Source: Calothrix sp. NIES-4105 (GTDB taxonomy: Bacteria; Cyanobacteriota; Cyanobacteriia; Cyanobacteriales; Nostocaceae). Taken from it: DNA of 64,000 bases. Location: positions 4,787,614-4,851,613 of the forward strand of contig NZ_AP018290.1 of NCBI RefSeq assembly GCF_002368415.1, read 5' to 3'. This document shows, in pieces, positions 17,342 to 27,539 of the stretch; positions within the stretch are counted from its first letter, which is position 1, and every line of letters begins with the position of its first letter. The translations under genes and the position numbers were made by a program. The notes under the pieces are model-generated. The model saw only the letters and a list, made by a program, of their open reading frames with translations. It had not been told where the DNA came from and did no database searches.

Positions 17342-19063
17342 ATGACAACACTTGTTCAGGTAAATCCTTCGTCTGTTTTTGTTGTTAGCGGTGGTGCTAA
17401 GGGTATTACTGCTAAATGTGTGATTAAGTTGTCACAACAACATCGTTGTAAGTTTATTTTGTTGGGTCGGTCTGAGTTGGTTGAAGAACCTGCTTTTGCT
17501 GAGGGTTGTTTTGATGAAGCGGTTTTGAAGAAGCGCATTATGGAGGAGTTTATTGCAACTGGCGGTAAACCGACTCCTATGAGTGTTCAGAAGTTATATA
17601 ATCAGATTGCTTCGAGTCGCGAGATTAAAGAGACTTTAGCTGCAATTAAACAAGCTGGTGGTGATGCTGAGTATTTAAGTGTGGATGTGACTGATGTTGC
17701 AGCTTTAAAAGTTAAAATTCCTCAAGCTGCAGCTAAGGTTGGTGCTGTTACAGGTATTATTCACGGTGCGGGTAATTTGGCTGATAAGTTGATTGAGAAA
17801 AAGACTAGTGAGGATTTTGAGAAGGTTTATACTGCTAAGGTTCAAGGTTTAGAAAATTTACTTAATAGTATTCCGACGAGTCAGTTGCAGCATTTGGTGT
17901 TGTTTTCGTCTGTGACTGGTTTTTATGGAAATATAGGACAGTCTGATTACGCTATTGCAAATGAAATTCTCAATAAGTCTGCTTATTTGGTTAAGCAGCA
18001 GCATCCCGAATGTCATGTTGTTGCTATTAACTGGGGTGGTTGGGATAGCGGAATGGTAACACCGGAGTTGAAAAAAGAGTTCGCGCGTCGAGGTATTGAT
18101 ATTATCCCTGTAGATGCAGGTACTCAAATGTTGGTTAATGAACTTAACCCGGTTTATCACGATAGTACTCAGGTGGTTATTGGTAGTCCAATGATTTTGC
18201 CCCCAGTACCTCTTGGTTCTGAGTTACGCACTTACCGGGTACGTCGTCGTCTACTAGCTGAAGCTAACCCGTTTTTACTCGACCATACAATTTCTGGTAA
18301 TTTAGTTTTACCTGCTACTTGTGCTGTATCTTGGATTTCTAATGTTTGCAAGGAACTTTATCCAGGATATATATTTTTTAATGACTCTAATTTCAAGGTG
18401 CTAAAGGGTATTACTTTTAACCCAGCTCTGGCGCCTGAACACATTGTAGAATTAAAAGAAATTAACAAGGTAGATGGACAAGAAGTTAATCTACAAGCCC
18501 AAATCTTGAGTGAACTTCCAAATGGTAAAGTTAACTATCACTTTAGTGCAGCAATAAAATTAGTTCGCGAACTTCCTCCATGCCCTATTTACAATAATTT
18601 TAACTTTGAGTCAGATAATATAATTACTTTGCGTGGTAAAGAGTTTTATCAGCAAGACCCGTCATCGTTGTTTCATGGCGCCACTTTTCAGGAAATTCAG
18701 CGTATTTTAAATATCTCTCCTGAGAAAATTACCGCTGAATGTTTGTGGAAACCTATTAGTAGTGAAGTTGCCGGTCAATTTCCGATTGATTGGCTTAATC
18801 CTTATGCAACTGACTTGAGTACACACCCTTTATGGATTTGGTTATATCACTACCATAATCAAATCTGTTTACCAGGTCAAATGGATCGATTTGAACAGTT
18901 TGAAGAAATTCCTGTTAATCAACTATATTATGTATCGTGCGAAGTTAAGCAAAAAACTGCAACAGGAATAAGTGCTGATTTTATCATTCATAATGCCAAT
19001 GGTAAAGTATTCCTGCGATTGCTAGGTACAAAAGGTATTATATTGCCTAAATTATTAGGTTAA
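17342..19063 (+). CDS. hglD: Heterocyst glycolipid synthase subunit HglD (catalytic KR plus DH-like domain)
   Basis: A 573-residue protein. The N-terminal half is the catalytic part of a PUFA-synthase-type ketoreductase: NADPH loop VSGGAKGIT (about residues 15-25), then LFSSVTGFYGNIGQSDYAIAN with Tyr203 as proton donor. The second half starts with a hot-dog dehydratase motif, H-x3-G-x4-P, at His315 (DHTISGNLVLP), followed by weakly conserved sequence to the end. It should reduce the beta-keto group and probably dehydrate the beta-hydroxy intermediate bound to the HglE carrier domains. The start at 17342 places the beginning of the KR catalytic lobe almost at the N-terminus, so the lobe must pair with the C-terminal lobe of HglE. 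Confidence 0.88.
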   Translation: MTTLVQVNPSSVFVVSGGAKGITAKCVIKLSQQHRCKFILLGRSELVEEPAFAEGCFDEAVLKKRIMEEFIATGGKPTPMSVQKLYNQIASSREIKETLAAIKQAGGDAEYLSVDVTDVAALKVKIPQAAAKVGAVTGIIHGAGNLADKLIEKKTSEDFEKVYTAKVQGLENLLNSIPTSQLQHLVLFSSVTGFYGNIGQSDYAIANEILNKSAYLVKQQHPECHVVAINWGGWDSGMVTPELKKEFARRGIDIIPVDAGTQMLVNELNPVYHDSTQVVIGSPMILPPVPLGSELRTYRVRRRLLAEANPFLLDHTISGNLVLPATCAVSWISNVCKELYPGYIFFNDSNFKVLKGITFNPALAPEHIVELKEINKVDGQEVNLQAQILSELPNGKVNYHFSAAIKLVRELPPCPIYNNFNFESDNIITLRGKEFYQQDPSSLFHGATFQEIQRILNISPEKITAECLWKPISSEVAGQFPIDWLNPYATDLSTHPLWIWLYHYHNQICLPGQMDRFEQFEEIPVNQLYYVSCEVKQKTATGISADFIIHNANGKVFLRLLGTKGIILPKLLG

Positions 19064-19084
19064 TAATCCCCCTTTTCTTCTCTT

Positions 19085-19155
19085 CCTTTGTGTTCTTTGT
19101 GACCTTTGTGGTTTATCTCTTTAAGGAACCACAAAGACACAAAGGACACAAAGGG
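19085..19155. repeat. Inverted repeat, family F (CCTTTGTG...CACAAAGG)
   Basis: An imperfect inverted repeat made of CTTTGTG units on the left arm and CACAAAG units on the right arm, in the hglD-hglC spacer. Related arms occur at 17193, 25747-25857 and 57150-57400. Confidence 0.85.
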
Positions 19156-19200
19156 GGATCAACTCGCTATTTCACCCATTTTTAACAGAGCATATAAATC

Positions 19201-22200
19201 GTGGAAAAAATTGCTATTATCGGATACTCTTGCTTATTCCCAGATGCTAAAAACCCTGATGAGTTTTGGCATAATTTAATTGAGCAAAAAAACTCTGTTT
19301 CAACAATTACTGCTGAAGAAATTGGTGTAGAGCCAAGTATATTTTATGACCCAGTAAAAGGTAAACCTGATAAGTTTTACTCTTTGAAAGGCGCCTTTAT
19401 CCGTGATTTTAAGTTTGATAGCAAAGGTTACAAACTTCCTCCAGATTTTCTTGACAGTCTCGACAACACTTTTAAGTGGTCGCTATATGTTGCACAGCAA
19501 GCACTCCGAGATAGCGGTTATTTAAACAATTCTGAAATACTCGCAAAGTGCGGGGTAATATTAGGCACTCTTTCTTTACCTACGAAGTATTCCAATCGTT
19601 TGTTTGCTCCTATTTATCAGCAAATTTTGGCGCCTGCTATTCGAGAGTTGCTACAAACAGACTTTGATTTACCTTCGCTTGGTAATGGCGCCTCAATTCA
19701 TAATGCTATGATATCGGGTTTGCCGGCGGCTGTGATCGCCCAAGCGCTATCTTTATCGAATATTCATATGAGTATAGATGCTGCTTGTTCTTCACCTTTA
19801 TATTCAATACGGCTGGCATCGCATTATCTATGGACGCATAAAGCAGATATGATGCTGGCTGGTGGTACTAGCGCTTCTGACCCGTTGTTTATCAGGATGC
19901 TATTTTCTAGTATTCAAGGGTATCCCGAAAATAATGATATTAGTCGTCCGCTTGATAAAACATCGCGCGGGTTGATGACTGCTGAAGGTTCAGGAATATT
20001 TGTACTCAAACGCTATAGTGATGCTGTTAGAGATGGGGATAGAATTTACGCGGTAGTTGCTGGAAATGGTTTGTCGAACGATGGACGCGGTAAACACCTT
20101 CTTAGTCCAAATTCAAAAGGTCAAGTTTTAGCTTTCGAGCGCGCGTATCGTGAAGCTTCGATAAACCCGCGCGATATTGATTATATGGAGTGTCATGCTA
20201 CAGGCACTTTACTTGGTGACACAACCGAGTTTAATTCCATCGAAACTTTTTTCGGCAAGCATCAAGCTTCACCGCTTGTAGGTTCGGTGAAAGCAAATAT
20301 TGGACACCTTTTGACAGCAGCAGGCGCCCCTAGTATAGCTAAGGTACTTTTGAGCATGTCCAAAGGTGTTATTCCTGCCACTATTAATGTTAAGGAACCT
20401 ACTGGAACTGGAAATAACGTCCTGACAGCCAAAAATGTTGTTCGTAGTGCCACTAATTGGTCAAGTAAATCCAATATTAAACGCGCGGCAATTAGTGCAT
20501 TTGGGTTTGGCGGTACAAATGCCCATATCATTCTCGAACAAGGAATGACTACACATCCAACACATTCAGAAGAACCACTTCAACTTGTGAAGATGGCTAT
20601 TGTAGGAATGGACGCTATTTTCGGTAATTGTAATGGTTTAGATGCATTTGACCGCAGTATCTATGACTGTACGCAGCAGTTTATCCCTTTGCCTCTTGAA
20701 CGCTGGCACGGTATCGAAACACAACATGATTTGCTTTCTCAATACGGTCTAACTAAAGGGGCGCCACAGGGAGCATATATTCAGAATTTTGATGTTGATA
20801 CATTAGGGTATAAAATACCACCATTAGAATTAGCAAAATTGAATCCGCAGCAATTATTATTGTTGAAAGTTGCTGACCGCGCGCTTCAAGATGCGAATAT
20901 CTCTGAAGGCGCCAATGTCGCGGTGCTAATTGCCACGGAAACCGACTATTCTGTGCATCAGTTGCAGCAAAGGTGGAATTTAGACTGGCAAATTAAAGAA
21001 GCAGCAACAGGGCAATCTTTAGCTTCAGACACAATTAATCAACTCGAAACGGTTGTTAAAGATGCAGTTCACAACAGAGTCGAAACCAGTGAGTACGTTA
21101 GTTACATATCTAACATCACGGCAAGTCGAATTAGTGCCTTATGGGATTTCACTGGCCCGACTTTTACTATTACTGCGGGTGAAAATTCGACGTTCAAAGT
21201 ATTGGAGATTGCCCAGCATCTATTAACAACTGGGGAAGTTGATGCAGTATTAGTGGGAGCAGTAGATTTAGCTGGTGGATTAGAGCATGTACTGCTGCGG
21301 AATAATGTGGCGCCAATTAACACAGGTGCAAATACTTTAAGCTACGACCAAAAAGCCAATGGTTGGAATGTTGGCGAAGGTGCAGGCGCCGTAGTACTAA
21401 AGCGTCATGATAGTAAAGAAAATCGTGTTTATGCAGTAATTGACGCAGTTAGTCTTTGCCTTTCTCACAGTACCACAAAAGATATTTTAGACAAGCGTCT
21501 TACTACTCCAGATGCAGCACAGGTTAAAAAAGTCTCAGAGCAAGCGCTGCAAATTGCGAATGTACAACCAAATGAAGTTGAGTATGTAGAAGTTTACGGT
21601 AGTGGTATAGCACAAGAAGACGAGGCAGAAATAGCAGGATTAATACAAGCGTATCCTGGTCATGGATTAAACTGTGCTTTAGGGAGCGTTAAATCTAATA
21701 TCGGTCACACGTTTGTGGCATCGGGAATTGCCAGCTTAATCAAAACAGCATTGTGTCTATATCATAGATATATTCCCGGAACACCAAAATGGACGGGTGT
21801 GAAAAACCAAGCAGTATGGCAAGGAAGTCCTTTTTACGTTGCTCCCGAATCACGTCCTTGGTTTTTAAACAAAGACGTTAAAAAGCGAGTTGCTGCCATC
21901 AACAGTATTGGGATAGACGGTACTTATGCTCACGTTATCTTATCGGAAGAACCAGAGCAAGTAGAGCGTCAAAGTAAGTATTTGGAACAAACCCCATTTT
22001 ACTTATTCCCAATAGCAGGAAGTAATTGCAATGACTTGCTAGAAAAACTCAATAATCTCCAAAAACAGATTGCTAATTCTACCAATCTTGCAAAACTTGC
22101 TAGTCAAACTTTCACAACTTTTAAAACTTCCAACAACTTAGACTATGCGCTTGCAATACTTGGACGCAACCAAGTGGAACTAAGCAAAGAAATAGACAAC

Positions 22201-23841
22201 GCGATTACAGGAATAAAAAAAGCATTTGAAACCGGGGAAGACTGGCAAACACCTCAAGGTAGTTATTTTACTCCCAAACCACTGGGTAAACACGGTGAAG
22301 TTGCTTATGTTTACCCTGCTGCAATTAATTCCTACATTGGTATTAGTCGCAATTTATTCCGCTTGTTTCCGCACGTTCACGAAGACAAAGTAATTAAAAG
22401 TCTTTATAGTCTGGTAGCTGATATTGCTCAATTAGTCTTTCCACGTAGCCTCAACAAACTTACCACCCGTCAACTTGAAAACCTCGAAAAACAATTTCTC
22501 GAAGACTCGCTTGCTATTTTCGAGACAGATATGGGGTTAGCGCGCTTAGTTACAACAATTATGTGTGACGATTTCCAAGTTAAACCAAAACATGTATTTG
22601 GTTATAGCTTGGGCGAAACAAGTATGATGTCTTCCACGGGAGTATGGAGTGACTTTAGTAAAGGTATCAACGCTTTCCACATCTCTCCCTTATTTGGTGA
22701 TAGAGTCTCAGGCGCCAAAAATGCCGTGCGTGAATATTGGGGAATGCCCACAGTACATCAATCAAACGATGATAGTTTTTGGAGTACTTACCTATTAATG
22801 GCAGACCCTACGAAAGTACGCGAATACCTTAAAAATGAACCGCGCGTTTATTTAACGCAAATCAACACACCCGAAGAAGTCGTAATTGCAGGTGACACCG
22901 AAGCTATAGAACGCATGATAAAAGCACTTGGTTGTAACGCATTTAAGGCGCCGTTCAACCATGCCATTCACAACGAAGCAATGCGTTCGGAGTATTCAGA
23001 AATCGTCAAACTTAATACCCTGCCAGCGCAAGAATTACCAGATGTAAAATTCTATTCAAGTGCCGAATACCAAGAAATAGCATTAAATACCGATACTATT
23101 GCTCAAAGCATAGGTAAATGCTTATGCGAACCGCTTGATTTTCCCCGTCTTGTTAACCAAGTCTACAATAACGGCGCCAAAATCTTCTTAGAAACAGGTT
23201 CTGGGAACGTATGCTCACGCTGGATAGACAAGATTTTAGAAAACAAACCCCACATCACCATTCCCTTAAACCGTCGAGGTGTAGATGACCACACCTCAAT
23301 TGTTAGAGCATTAGCAAAACTACTCTCACATCAAGTCTCGCTCAACCTCGAACCGCTGTATACCCAAATCGAAACAACCAACAAACCCACTATGAAAACC
23401 GTCACCACAGGTGGACAAAACATCATCGAAAAAATCCTCAACCCTGAAAACCGTCAAAAATTCCAGAATGGCGCCATCACTAACCAAACTCCAAAACCGC
23501 TTCAAACAATACAAAAGGAATTCATAATGGAAAAGGTTACGAATAACAGTTTAAATTCCGCCCCCACAATAGAATTTGAAAAGTTATCTGGAACAACCAA
23601 ACCAACTCCAGAACCATCTTATAAACAGCCCATTACTATACAGAAACTAGAGCAAACAACTAATTGTTCTAACATTACAACACAGCACTTGTCACAACAC
23701 TTATCTAAGCTCAGTACAAACAACTCCAACATTAGCAAAAACCACGCGGCATTCTTACAATCGAGACAACAATTTAGCAAGCAAATGAGCGAAATCATCC
23801 AATTACAAATTGCTTGCGCTCAGAATTTATTGAAAGAGTAG
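19201..23841 (+). CDS. hglC: Heterocyst glycolipid synthase subunit HglC (KS, CLF-like KS, AT)
   Basis: A 1546-residue protein with a GTG start. The first ketosynthase (about residues 1-430) is complete: Cys196 (DAACSS), ECHATGT and NIGHLLTAAG. A second ketosynthase-like domain (about 455-920) lacks the active cysteine. The aligned site reads TAGENSTF with Glu661, as expected for a chain-length-factor partner. An acyltransferase domain (about 1030-1400) carries Ser1136 in GYSLGE. The tail of about 1400-1546 is low-complexity with a helical end (HAAFLQSRQQFSKQM) resembling the helical linker motif of HglE, possibly a docking segment. The layout resembles the KS-CLF of PfaC joined to a PfaB-type AT. 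Confidence 0.9.
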   Translation: MEKIAIIGYSCLFPDAKNPDEFWHNLIEQKNSVSTITAEEIGVEPSIFYDPVKGKPDKFYSLKGAFIRDFKFDSKGYKLPPDFLDSLDNTFKWSLYVAQQALRDSGYLNNSEILAKCGVILGTLSLPTKYSNRLFAPIYQQILAPAIRELLQTDFDLPSLGNGASIHNAMISGLPAAVIAQALSLSNIHMSIDAACSSPLYSIRLASHYLWTHKADMMLAGGTSASDPLFIRMLFSSIQGYPENNDISRPLDKTSRGLMTAEGSGIFVLKRYSDAVRDGDRIYAVVAGNGLSNDGRGKHLLSPNSKGQVLAFERAYREASINPRDIDYMECHATGTLLGDTTEFNSIETFFGKHQASPLVGSVKANIGHLLTAAGAPSIAKVLLSMSKGVIPATINVKEPTGTGNNVLTAKNVVRSATNWSSKSNIKRAAISAFGFGGTNAHIILEQGMTTHPTHSEEPLQLVKMAIVGMDAIFGNCNGLDAFDRSIYDCTQQFIPLPLERWHGIETQHDLLSQYGLTKGAPQGAYIQNFDVDTLGYKIPPLELAKLNPQQLLLLKVADRALQDANISEGANVAVLIATETDYSVHQLQQRWNLDWQIKEAATGQSLASDTINQLETVVKDAVHNRVETSEYVSYISNITASRISALWDFTGPTFTITAGENSTFKVLEIAQHLLTTGEVDAVLVGAVDLAGGLEHVLLRNNVAPINTGANTLSYDQKANGWNVGEGAGAVVLKRHDSKENRVYAVIDAVSLCLSHSTTKDILDKRLTTPDAAQVKKVSEQALQIANVQPNEVEYVEVYGSGIAQEDEAEIAGLIQAYPGHGLNCALGSVKSNIGHTFVASGIASLIKTALCLYHRYIPGTPKWTGVKNQAVWQGSPFYVAPESRPWFLNKDVKKRVAAINSIGIDGTYAHVILSEEPEQVERQSKYLEQTPFYLFPIAGSNCNDLLEKLNNLQKQIANSTNLAKLASQTFTTFKTSNNLDYALAILGRNQVELSKEIDNAITGIKKAFETGEDWQTPQGSYFTPKPLGKHGEVAYVYPAAINSYIGISRNLFRLFPHVHEDKVIKSLYSLVADIAQLVFPRSLNKLTTRQLENLEKQFLEDSLAIFETDMGLARLVTTIMCDDFQVKPKHVFGYSLGETSMMSSTGVWSDFSKGINAFHISPLFGDRVSGAKNAVREYWGMPTVHQSNDDSFWSTYLLMADPTKVREYLKNEPRVYLTQINTPEEVVIAGDTEAIERMIKALGCNAFKAPFNHAIHNEAMRSEYSEIVKLNTLPAQELPDVKFYSSAEYQEIALNTDTIAQSIGKCLCEPLDFPRLVNQVYNNGAKIFLETGSGNVCSRWIDKILENKPHITIPLNRRGVDDHTSIVRALAKLLSHQVSLNLEPLYTQIETTNKPTMKTVTTGGQNIIEKILNPENRQKFQNGAITNQTPKPLQTIQKEFIMEKVTNNSLNSAPTIEFEKLSGTTKPTPEPSYKQPITIQKLEQTTNCSNITTQHLSQHLSKLSTNNSNISKNHAAFLQSRQQFSKQMSEIIQLQIACAQNLLKE

Positions 23842-24010
23842 GGTGCGTGAAAGCTATTACAATCTACAATCAAAGGAAATAATAAACTGCTTTCACGCAC
23901 CACCCACGACAAATGCCGATGCATGATGCTAAAAGACGAATATCGGTGCGTGACGCTACAAGTTCTTTCGTGAAGAGTGGAATTTTTGCAAGGCGTCACA
24001 CACCCTACCT
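23842..24010. repeat. Compound inverted repeat in hglC-hglA spacer (GGTGCGTGAAAGC)
   Basis: GGTGCGTGAAAGC (23842-23854) pairs exactly with GCTTTCACGCACC (23889-23901). A second arm pair, GGTGCGTGACGC near 23945 and GGCGTCACACACCC near 23991, follows. Together they fill most of the spacer and could fold as two stems in the operon mRNA. Confidence 0.8.
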
Positions 24011-24053
24011 TCATCCCTCTGCGTCAATTTGAATACCTCAAAGGAATAAATAG

Positions 24054-25718
24054 GTGAAAACTGTAGAAATCAGAAATTCACAGGAGAACGGTTTAAACTT
24101 TCACGCCTTTTCCTTTTATCAAAACCAAACTTGGAAAGGTTCACTATCGTGCGTATCGTTTGACCCTCGAAGCATCAGAAATAAACTATTAAGCTTAAAT
24201 CAACCTTGTTATATTATTAGACATGAGGGGAGAATAGGCGTTACAAATGATGGTTATACTTATGCTACAGACAATACTGACAATAAATCAGTAGAATTGC
24301 TCGCAGTATTGGCGCCTACTTCCACCTCAAACCTAGGGGACTCAAGCTTTCTATCATTTCACGGTGTTAAATATGCTTATAGCACTGGTGCAATGGCAGG
24401 TGGTATTGCCTCAGAAGAAATGGTAATTGCATTAGGTAAAGCTAAAATTCTTGCTTCATTCGGCGCCGGTGGTTTAAGTCCCGACAGGTTAGAAGCAGCT
24501 ATTAACACCATTCAAGCAGCATTACCAGAAGGCCCCTACGCATTTAATTTAATTCATAGTCCTAACGAACTTAAGATCGAACGTCGCGCGGTTGAGTTAT
24601 ACCTCAAATACGGTGTACGAACTATCGAAGCTTCAGCATTTCTAGATTTAACTCCTAATATTGTTCATTACCGTGTTGCCGGATTAGGATTAAATTCTAA
24701 TAACGAGATTGAAATCAAAAATAAAATCATTGCGAAAGTTTCACGTCGAGAAGTCGCAAGCAAATTTCTGCAACCAGCACCTCAACGTTTACTCAAACAA
24801 CTTATTGAACTTCGTTTAATTACCGAACATCAAGCATTACTTGCAGAAAAAGTACCTATTGCAGATGACATCACCGTCGAAGCTGACTCTGGTGGTCATA
24901 CAGATAATCGACCTTTAGTTTGTTTACTGCCTTCAATGTTAGCTTTACGCGATGAAATTCAAGCGCAGTATAACTATAAACACCCAATTCGGATTGGTGT
25001 TGCTGGTGGAATTGCTAACCCACAATCAGCACTAGCTGGTTTTATGATGGGCGCCGCTTACATCGTCACAGGTTCTATCAATCAATCCTGCGTAGAATCA
25101 GGTAGCTGTGAGTATACAAAACAACTGTTGGCAAAAGCCGAAATGGCAGACGTAATGATGGCGCCAGCGGCAGATATGTTTGAAATGGGAGTCAAGCTAC
25201 AAGTACTCAAACGCGGTACAATGTTTCCCATGCGCGCGCAAAAGCTTTATGAATTGTATAGAGCTTATAACTCAATCGAAGAAATTCCCCTTGCTGAAAG
25301 AGAAAAATTAGAAAAGCAAGTCTTCCGCAAAAGTATTGCCGAAGTTTGGGAAGGAACAGTTACATATTTAACACAACGCAATCCAGAGAAACTAGCCAAA
25401 GCTGTAAATAATCCCAAGTTTAAAATGGCGTTGATTTTCCGCTGGTATTTAGGGTTATCTTCACGCTGGTCAAATTCAGGAGAAAAAGGACGCGAAGCTG
25501 ATTATCAAATTTGGTGCGGCCCAGCGATGGGTAGCTTTAATGACTGGGTGCGAGGTTCTTACTTAGAAGAAGTCAAAAACCGCCATGTAGTCGATATTGC
25601 CAATCACATCATGATTGGAGCAGGTTATTTATATCGTATTCAAAGCCTAAAATTACAAGGCTTACAACTTCACGACTCCTACACTCAATACTATCCAGCA
25701 AGCTCAACTTTAGACTAG
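24054..25718 (+). CDS. hglA: PfaD-like trans-acting enoyl reductase HglA
   Basis: A 554-residue FMN-dependent TIM-barrel enzyme of the PfaD/nitronate-monooxygenase superfamily that reduces enoyl intermediates of the synthase. It has a GTG start with AAAGGA 8 bases upstream. Key parts: AMAGGIASEEMVIALGKA, the flavin-site strand ASFGAGGLSPDRLEA, EADSGGHTDNRP, and the phosphate-binding end GIANPQSALAGFMMGAAY followed by GSINQSCVESG. Length and motif order match PfaD proteins (about 540 residues). The gene lies between hglC and hglB on the same strand, the usual position in the Nostocales hgl cluster. Confidence 0.87.
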   Translation: MKTVEIRNSQENGLNFHAFSFYQNQTWKGSLSCVSFDPRSIRNKLLSLNQPCYIIRHEGRIGVTNDGYTYATDNTDNKSVELLAVLAPTSTSNLGDSSFLSFHGVKYAYSTGAMAGGIASEEMVIALGKAKILASFGAGGLSPDRLEAAINTIQAALPEGPYAFNLIHSPNELKIERRAVELYLKYGVRTIEASAFLDLTPNIVHYRVAGLGLNSNNEIEIKNKIIAKVSRREVASKFLQPAPQRLLKQLIELRLITEHQALLAEKVPIADDITVEADSGGHTDNRPLVCLLPSMLALRDEIQAQYNYKHPIRIGVAGGIANPQSALAGFMMGAAYIVTGSINQSCVESGSCEYTKQLLAKAEMADVMMAPAADMFEMGVKLQVLKRGTMFPMRAQKLYELYRAYNSIEEIPLAEREKLEKQVFRKSIAEVWEGTVTYLTQRNPEKLAKAVNNPKFKMALIFRWYLGLSSRWSNSGEKGREADYQIWCGPAMGSFNDWVRGSYLEEVKNRHVVDIANHIMIGAGYLYRIQSLKLQGLQLHDSYTQYYPASSTLD

Positions 25719-25746
25719 TCATTAATTTTGGTGGGTAGGAAGAATA

Positions 25747-25857
25747 AACCACAAAGGGCACTAAGAACACAAAGAAAGAAGTAAAGTAAAATTCACAGTT
25801 ATCTATACTTATACCGATAAGTCTTTGTCTTTGTGCCCTTTGTGTTCTTTGTGGTTC
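25747..25857. repeat. Inverted repeat, family F (ACCACAAAG...CTTTGTGGT)
   Basis: AACCACAAAGGGCAC with further CACAAAG units pairs with GTGCCCTTTGTGTTCTTTGTGGTT about 70 bases later. It fills the spacer between hglA and hglB. Confidence 0.85.
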
Positions 25858-25897
25858 AAAACAGAAGAAAATAAGCATTTTAAACAGAGGCAAATAA

Positions 25898-27400
25898 ATG
25901 GTTACTCCCGACAAATTGTTTACCGCAGAAGGTATTCAAGAATGGATGGTGTCAAAACTCGCCGAGTTGCTATCAGTTGCACCAAATACTATTGATGTAC
26001 AGTTACCTTTAGAAAATTATGGTTTAGACTCATCCCGCGCGATGATGTTAGTGACACAAGCACAAGAAGTGTTTGGTGTAGAAATATCACCTGTATTATT
26101 ATGGCACTACCCAACAATTGAAGCATTAGCAGAGCGTTTAGCAGAAGAATGCCAGGAAAATGCATCAAATTCTGAACAAGGCGCCACTACAACAAATATT
26201 ACTTTAGATTTACAAGCAGAAGCGGTACTAGACCCGCGTATTTACCCAGCTTCACCTTACATCAGCGATTTTATATCCTACCCAGACAACGTATTTTTAA
26301 CTGGTGGTACTGGCTTTTTAGGCGCCTTTTTAATTTATGAGTTATTAACACAAACAGATGCGGATGTTTACTGCTTAGTACGCGCTCAAGACGCAGAAGC
26401 AGGAAAGAATAAAATCAAGCAAAATTTACAAAAATATGCAATCTGGTCTTCGGACTTTGATAGCAGAATAATGCCCATTCTAGGGGACTTATCACAACCG
26501 CTACTAGGAATTAGCCGCGAAGGGTTTGATATGCTAGCGGCAAATATGGATGCTGTCTACCATAGTGCGGCAATGCTCAATTATGTATATCCTTATTCAG
26601 CGCTAAAAACAGCCAACGTACTCGGAACTCAAGAAGTAATACGCTTGGCAAGCATGATTAAAACCAAACCACTGCATTATGTATCAAGTGTTGCAGTGTT
26701 TGAGTCTCCTTACTACGCGGGTAAAGTCGTCAAAGAAGACGATGAATTTAACGAATACTCAGGTATTTTCCTTGGATACTCGCAAACTAAATGGGTAGCT
26801 GAAAAACTAGTAAAAATCGCGCGTGAGCGTGGACTTCCTGTAACTATCCATCGTCCCCCATTAATTGCAGGACATAGCCAGACAGGTGTCGGCAACACAG
26901 ATGATTTCATTAATCTTATGGCAAAAGGCTGTATCCAAATGGGGTGCTTCCCCGATGTCGATTACATGATGGACATGTCCCCTGTAGACTATGTAAGTAA
27001 AGCTATCGTCTATCTCTCACTACAAAAAGAATCACTTGGCAAAGCATTTAACTTACAACATCCTGAACCGGCGCCGTTAGAAGAACTGGTAAACTGGATT
27101 AGCCAATTTGGTATTCCCATCAAATTTGTTCCCTACCAAGAATGGCAAAATCAGTTATTAAATATAACCTCTCCCGACAACCCCCTATATACACTGCGAC
27201 CATTTCTACTTGAGCGCTGGTCAGAAAAACAACTTACCATACCAGATTTATACTTAAAATCAAATCGACCAATAATTAGCTGCGAAGCAACACAAAAAGC
27301 ACTTGCAGACAGTTCGATAACTTGTGCGCCAGTTGATTCAAGGTTATTTATGACTTACGCCAGTTACCTAATTCAATCTGGTTTCTTAAGCTTGGCTTAA
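25898..27400 (+). CDS. hglB: HglB/HetM: acyl carrier plus thioester reductase
   Basis: A 500-residue protein with an AGAGG site before the ATG. The N-terminal acyl carrier domain (about residues 10-85) has its phosphopantetheine serine in YGLDSS (Ser45 is the DS serine). The C-terminal SDR-type thioester reductase has the NADPH loop TGGTGFLG (135-142), SSVAVFES and the catalytic pair Tyr294/Lys298 (GYSQTK). It releases the finished acyl chain from the synthase by NADPH reduction to an aldehyde or alcohol. In Anabaena the gene is known as hetM or hglB and is followed by hetN and hetI; here hetN is missing. Confidence 0.9.
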   Translation: MVTPDKLFTAEGIQEWMVSKLAELLSVAPNTIDVQLPLENYGLDSSRAMMLVTQAQEVFGVEISPVLLWHYPTIEALAERLAEECQENASNSEQGATTTNITLDLQAEAVLDPRIYPASPYISDFISYPDNVFLTGGTGFLGAFLIYELLTQTDADVYCLVRAQDAEAGKNKIKQNLQKYAIWSSDFDSRIMPILGDLSQPLLGISREGFDMLAANMDAVYHSAAMLNYVYPYSALKTANVLGTQEVIRLASMIKTKPLHYVSSVAVFESPYYAGKVVKEDDEFNEYSGIFLGYSQTKWVAEKLVKIARERGLPVTIHRPPLIAGHSQTGVGNTDDFINLMAKGCIQMGCFPDVDYMMDMSPVDYVSKAIVYLSLQKESLGKAFNLQHPEPAPLEELVNWISQFGIPIKFVPYQEWQNQLLNITSPDNPLYTLRPFLLERWSEKQLTIPDLYLKSNRPIISCEATQKALADSSITCAPVDSRLFMTYASYLIQSGFLSLA

Positions 27401-27422
27401 AATTCGGCAGAAAGGGCGATCT

Positions 27423-27504
27423 GTAGGGTGGGCACTGCCCACCATATCAAGGAATCTGATAGATAACATAATTGTTGTAGAGACGCGAAATTTCGCGTCT
27501 CTAC
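27423..27504. repeat. Two palindromes after hglB (family C and family D)
   Basis: 27423-27443 is a copy of GTGGGCACTGCCCAC. 27477-27504 is a perfect 28-base palindrome whose arm is GTAGAGACGCGAAA. They lie just after the hglB stop and could end the operon transcript, though neither has a T-run. Confidence 0.85.
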
Positions 27505-27539
27505 ATTGTTCGTTTTACATTTAAGATTGTTGTAAAACA

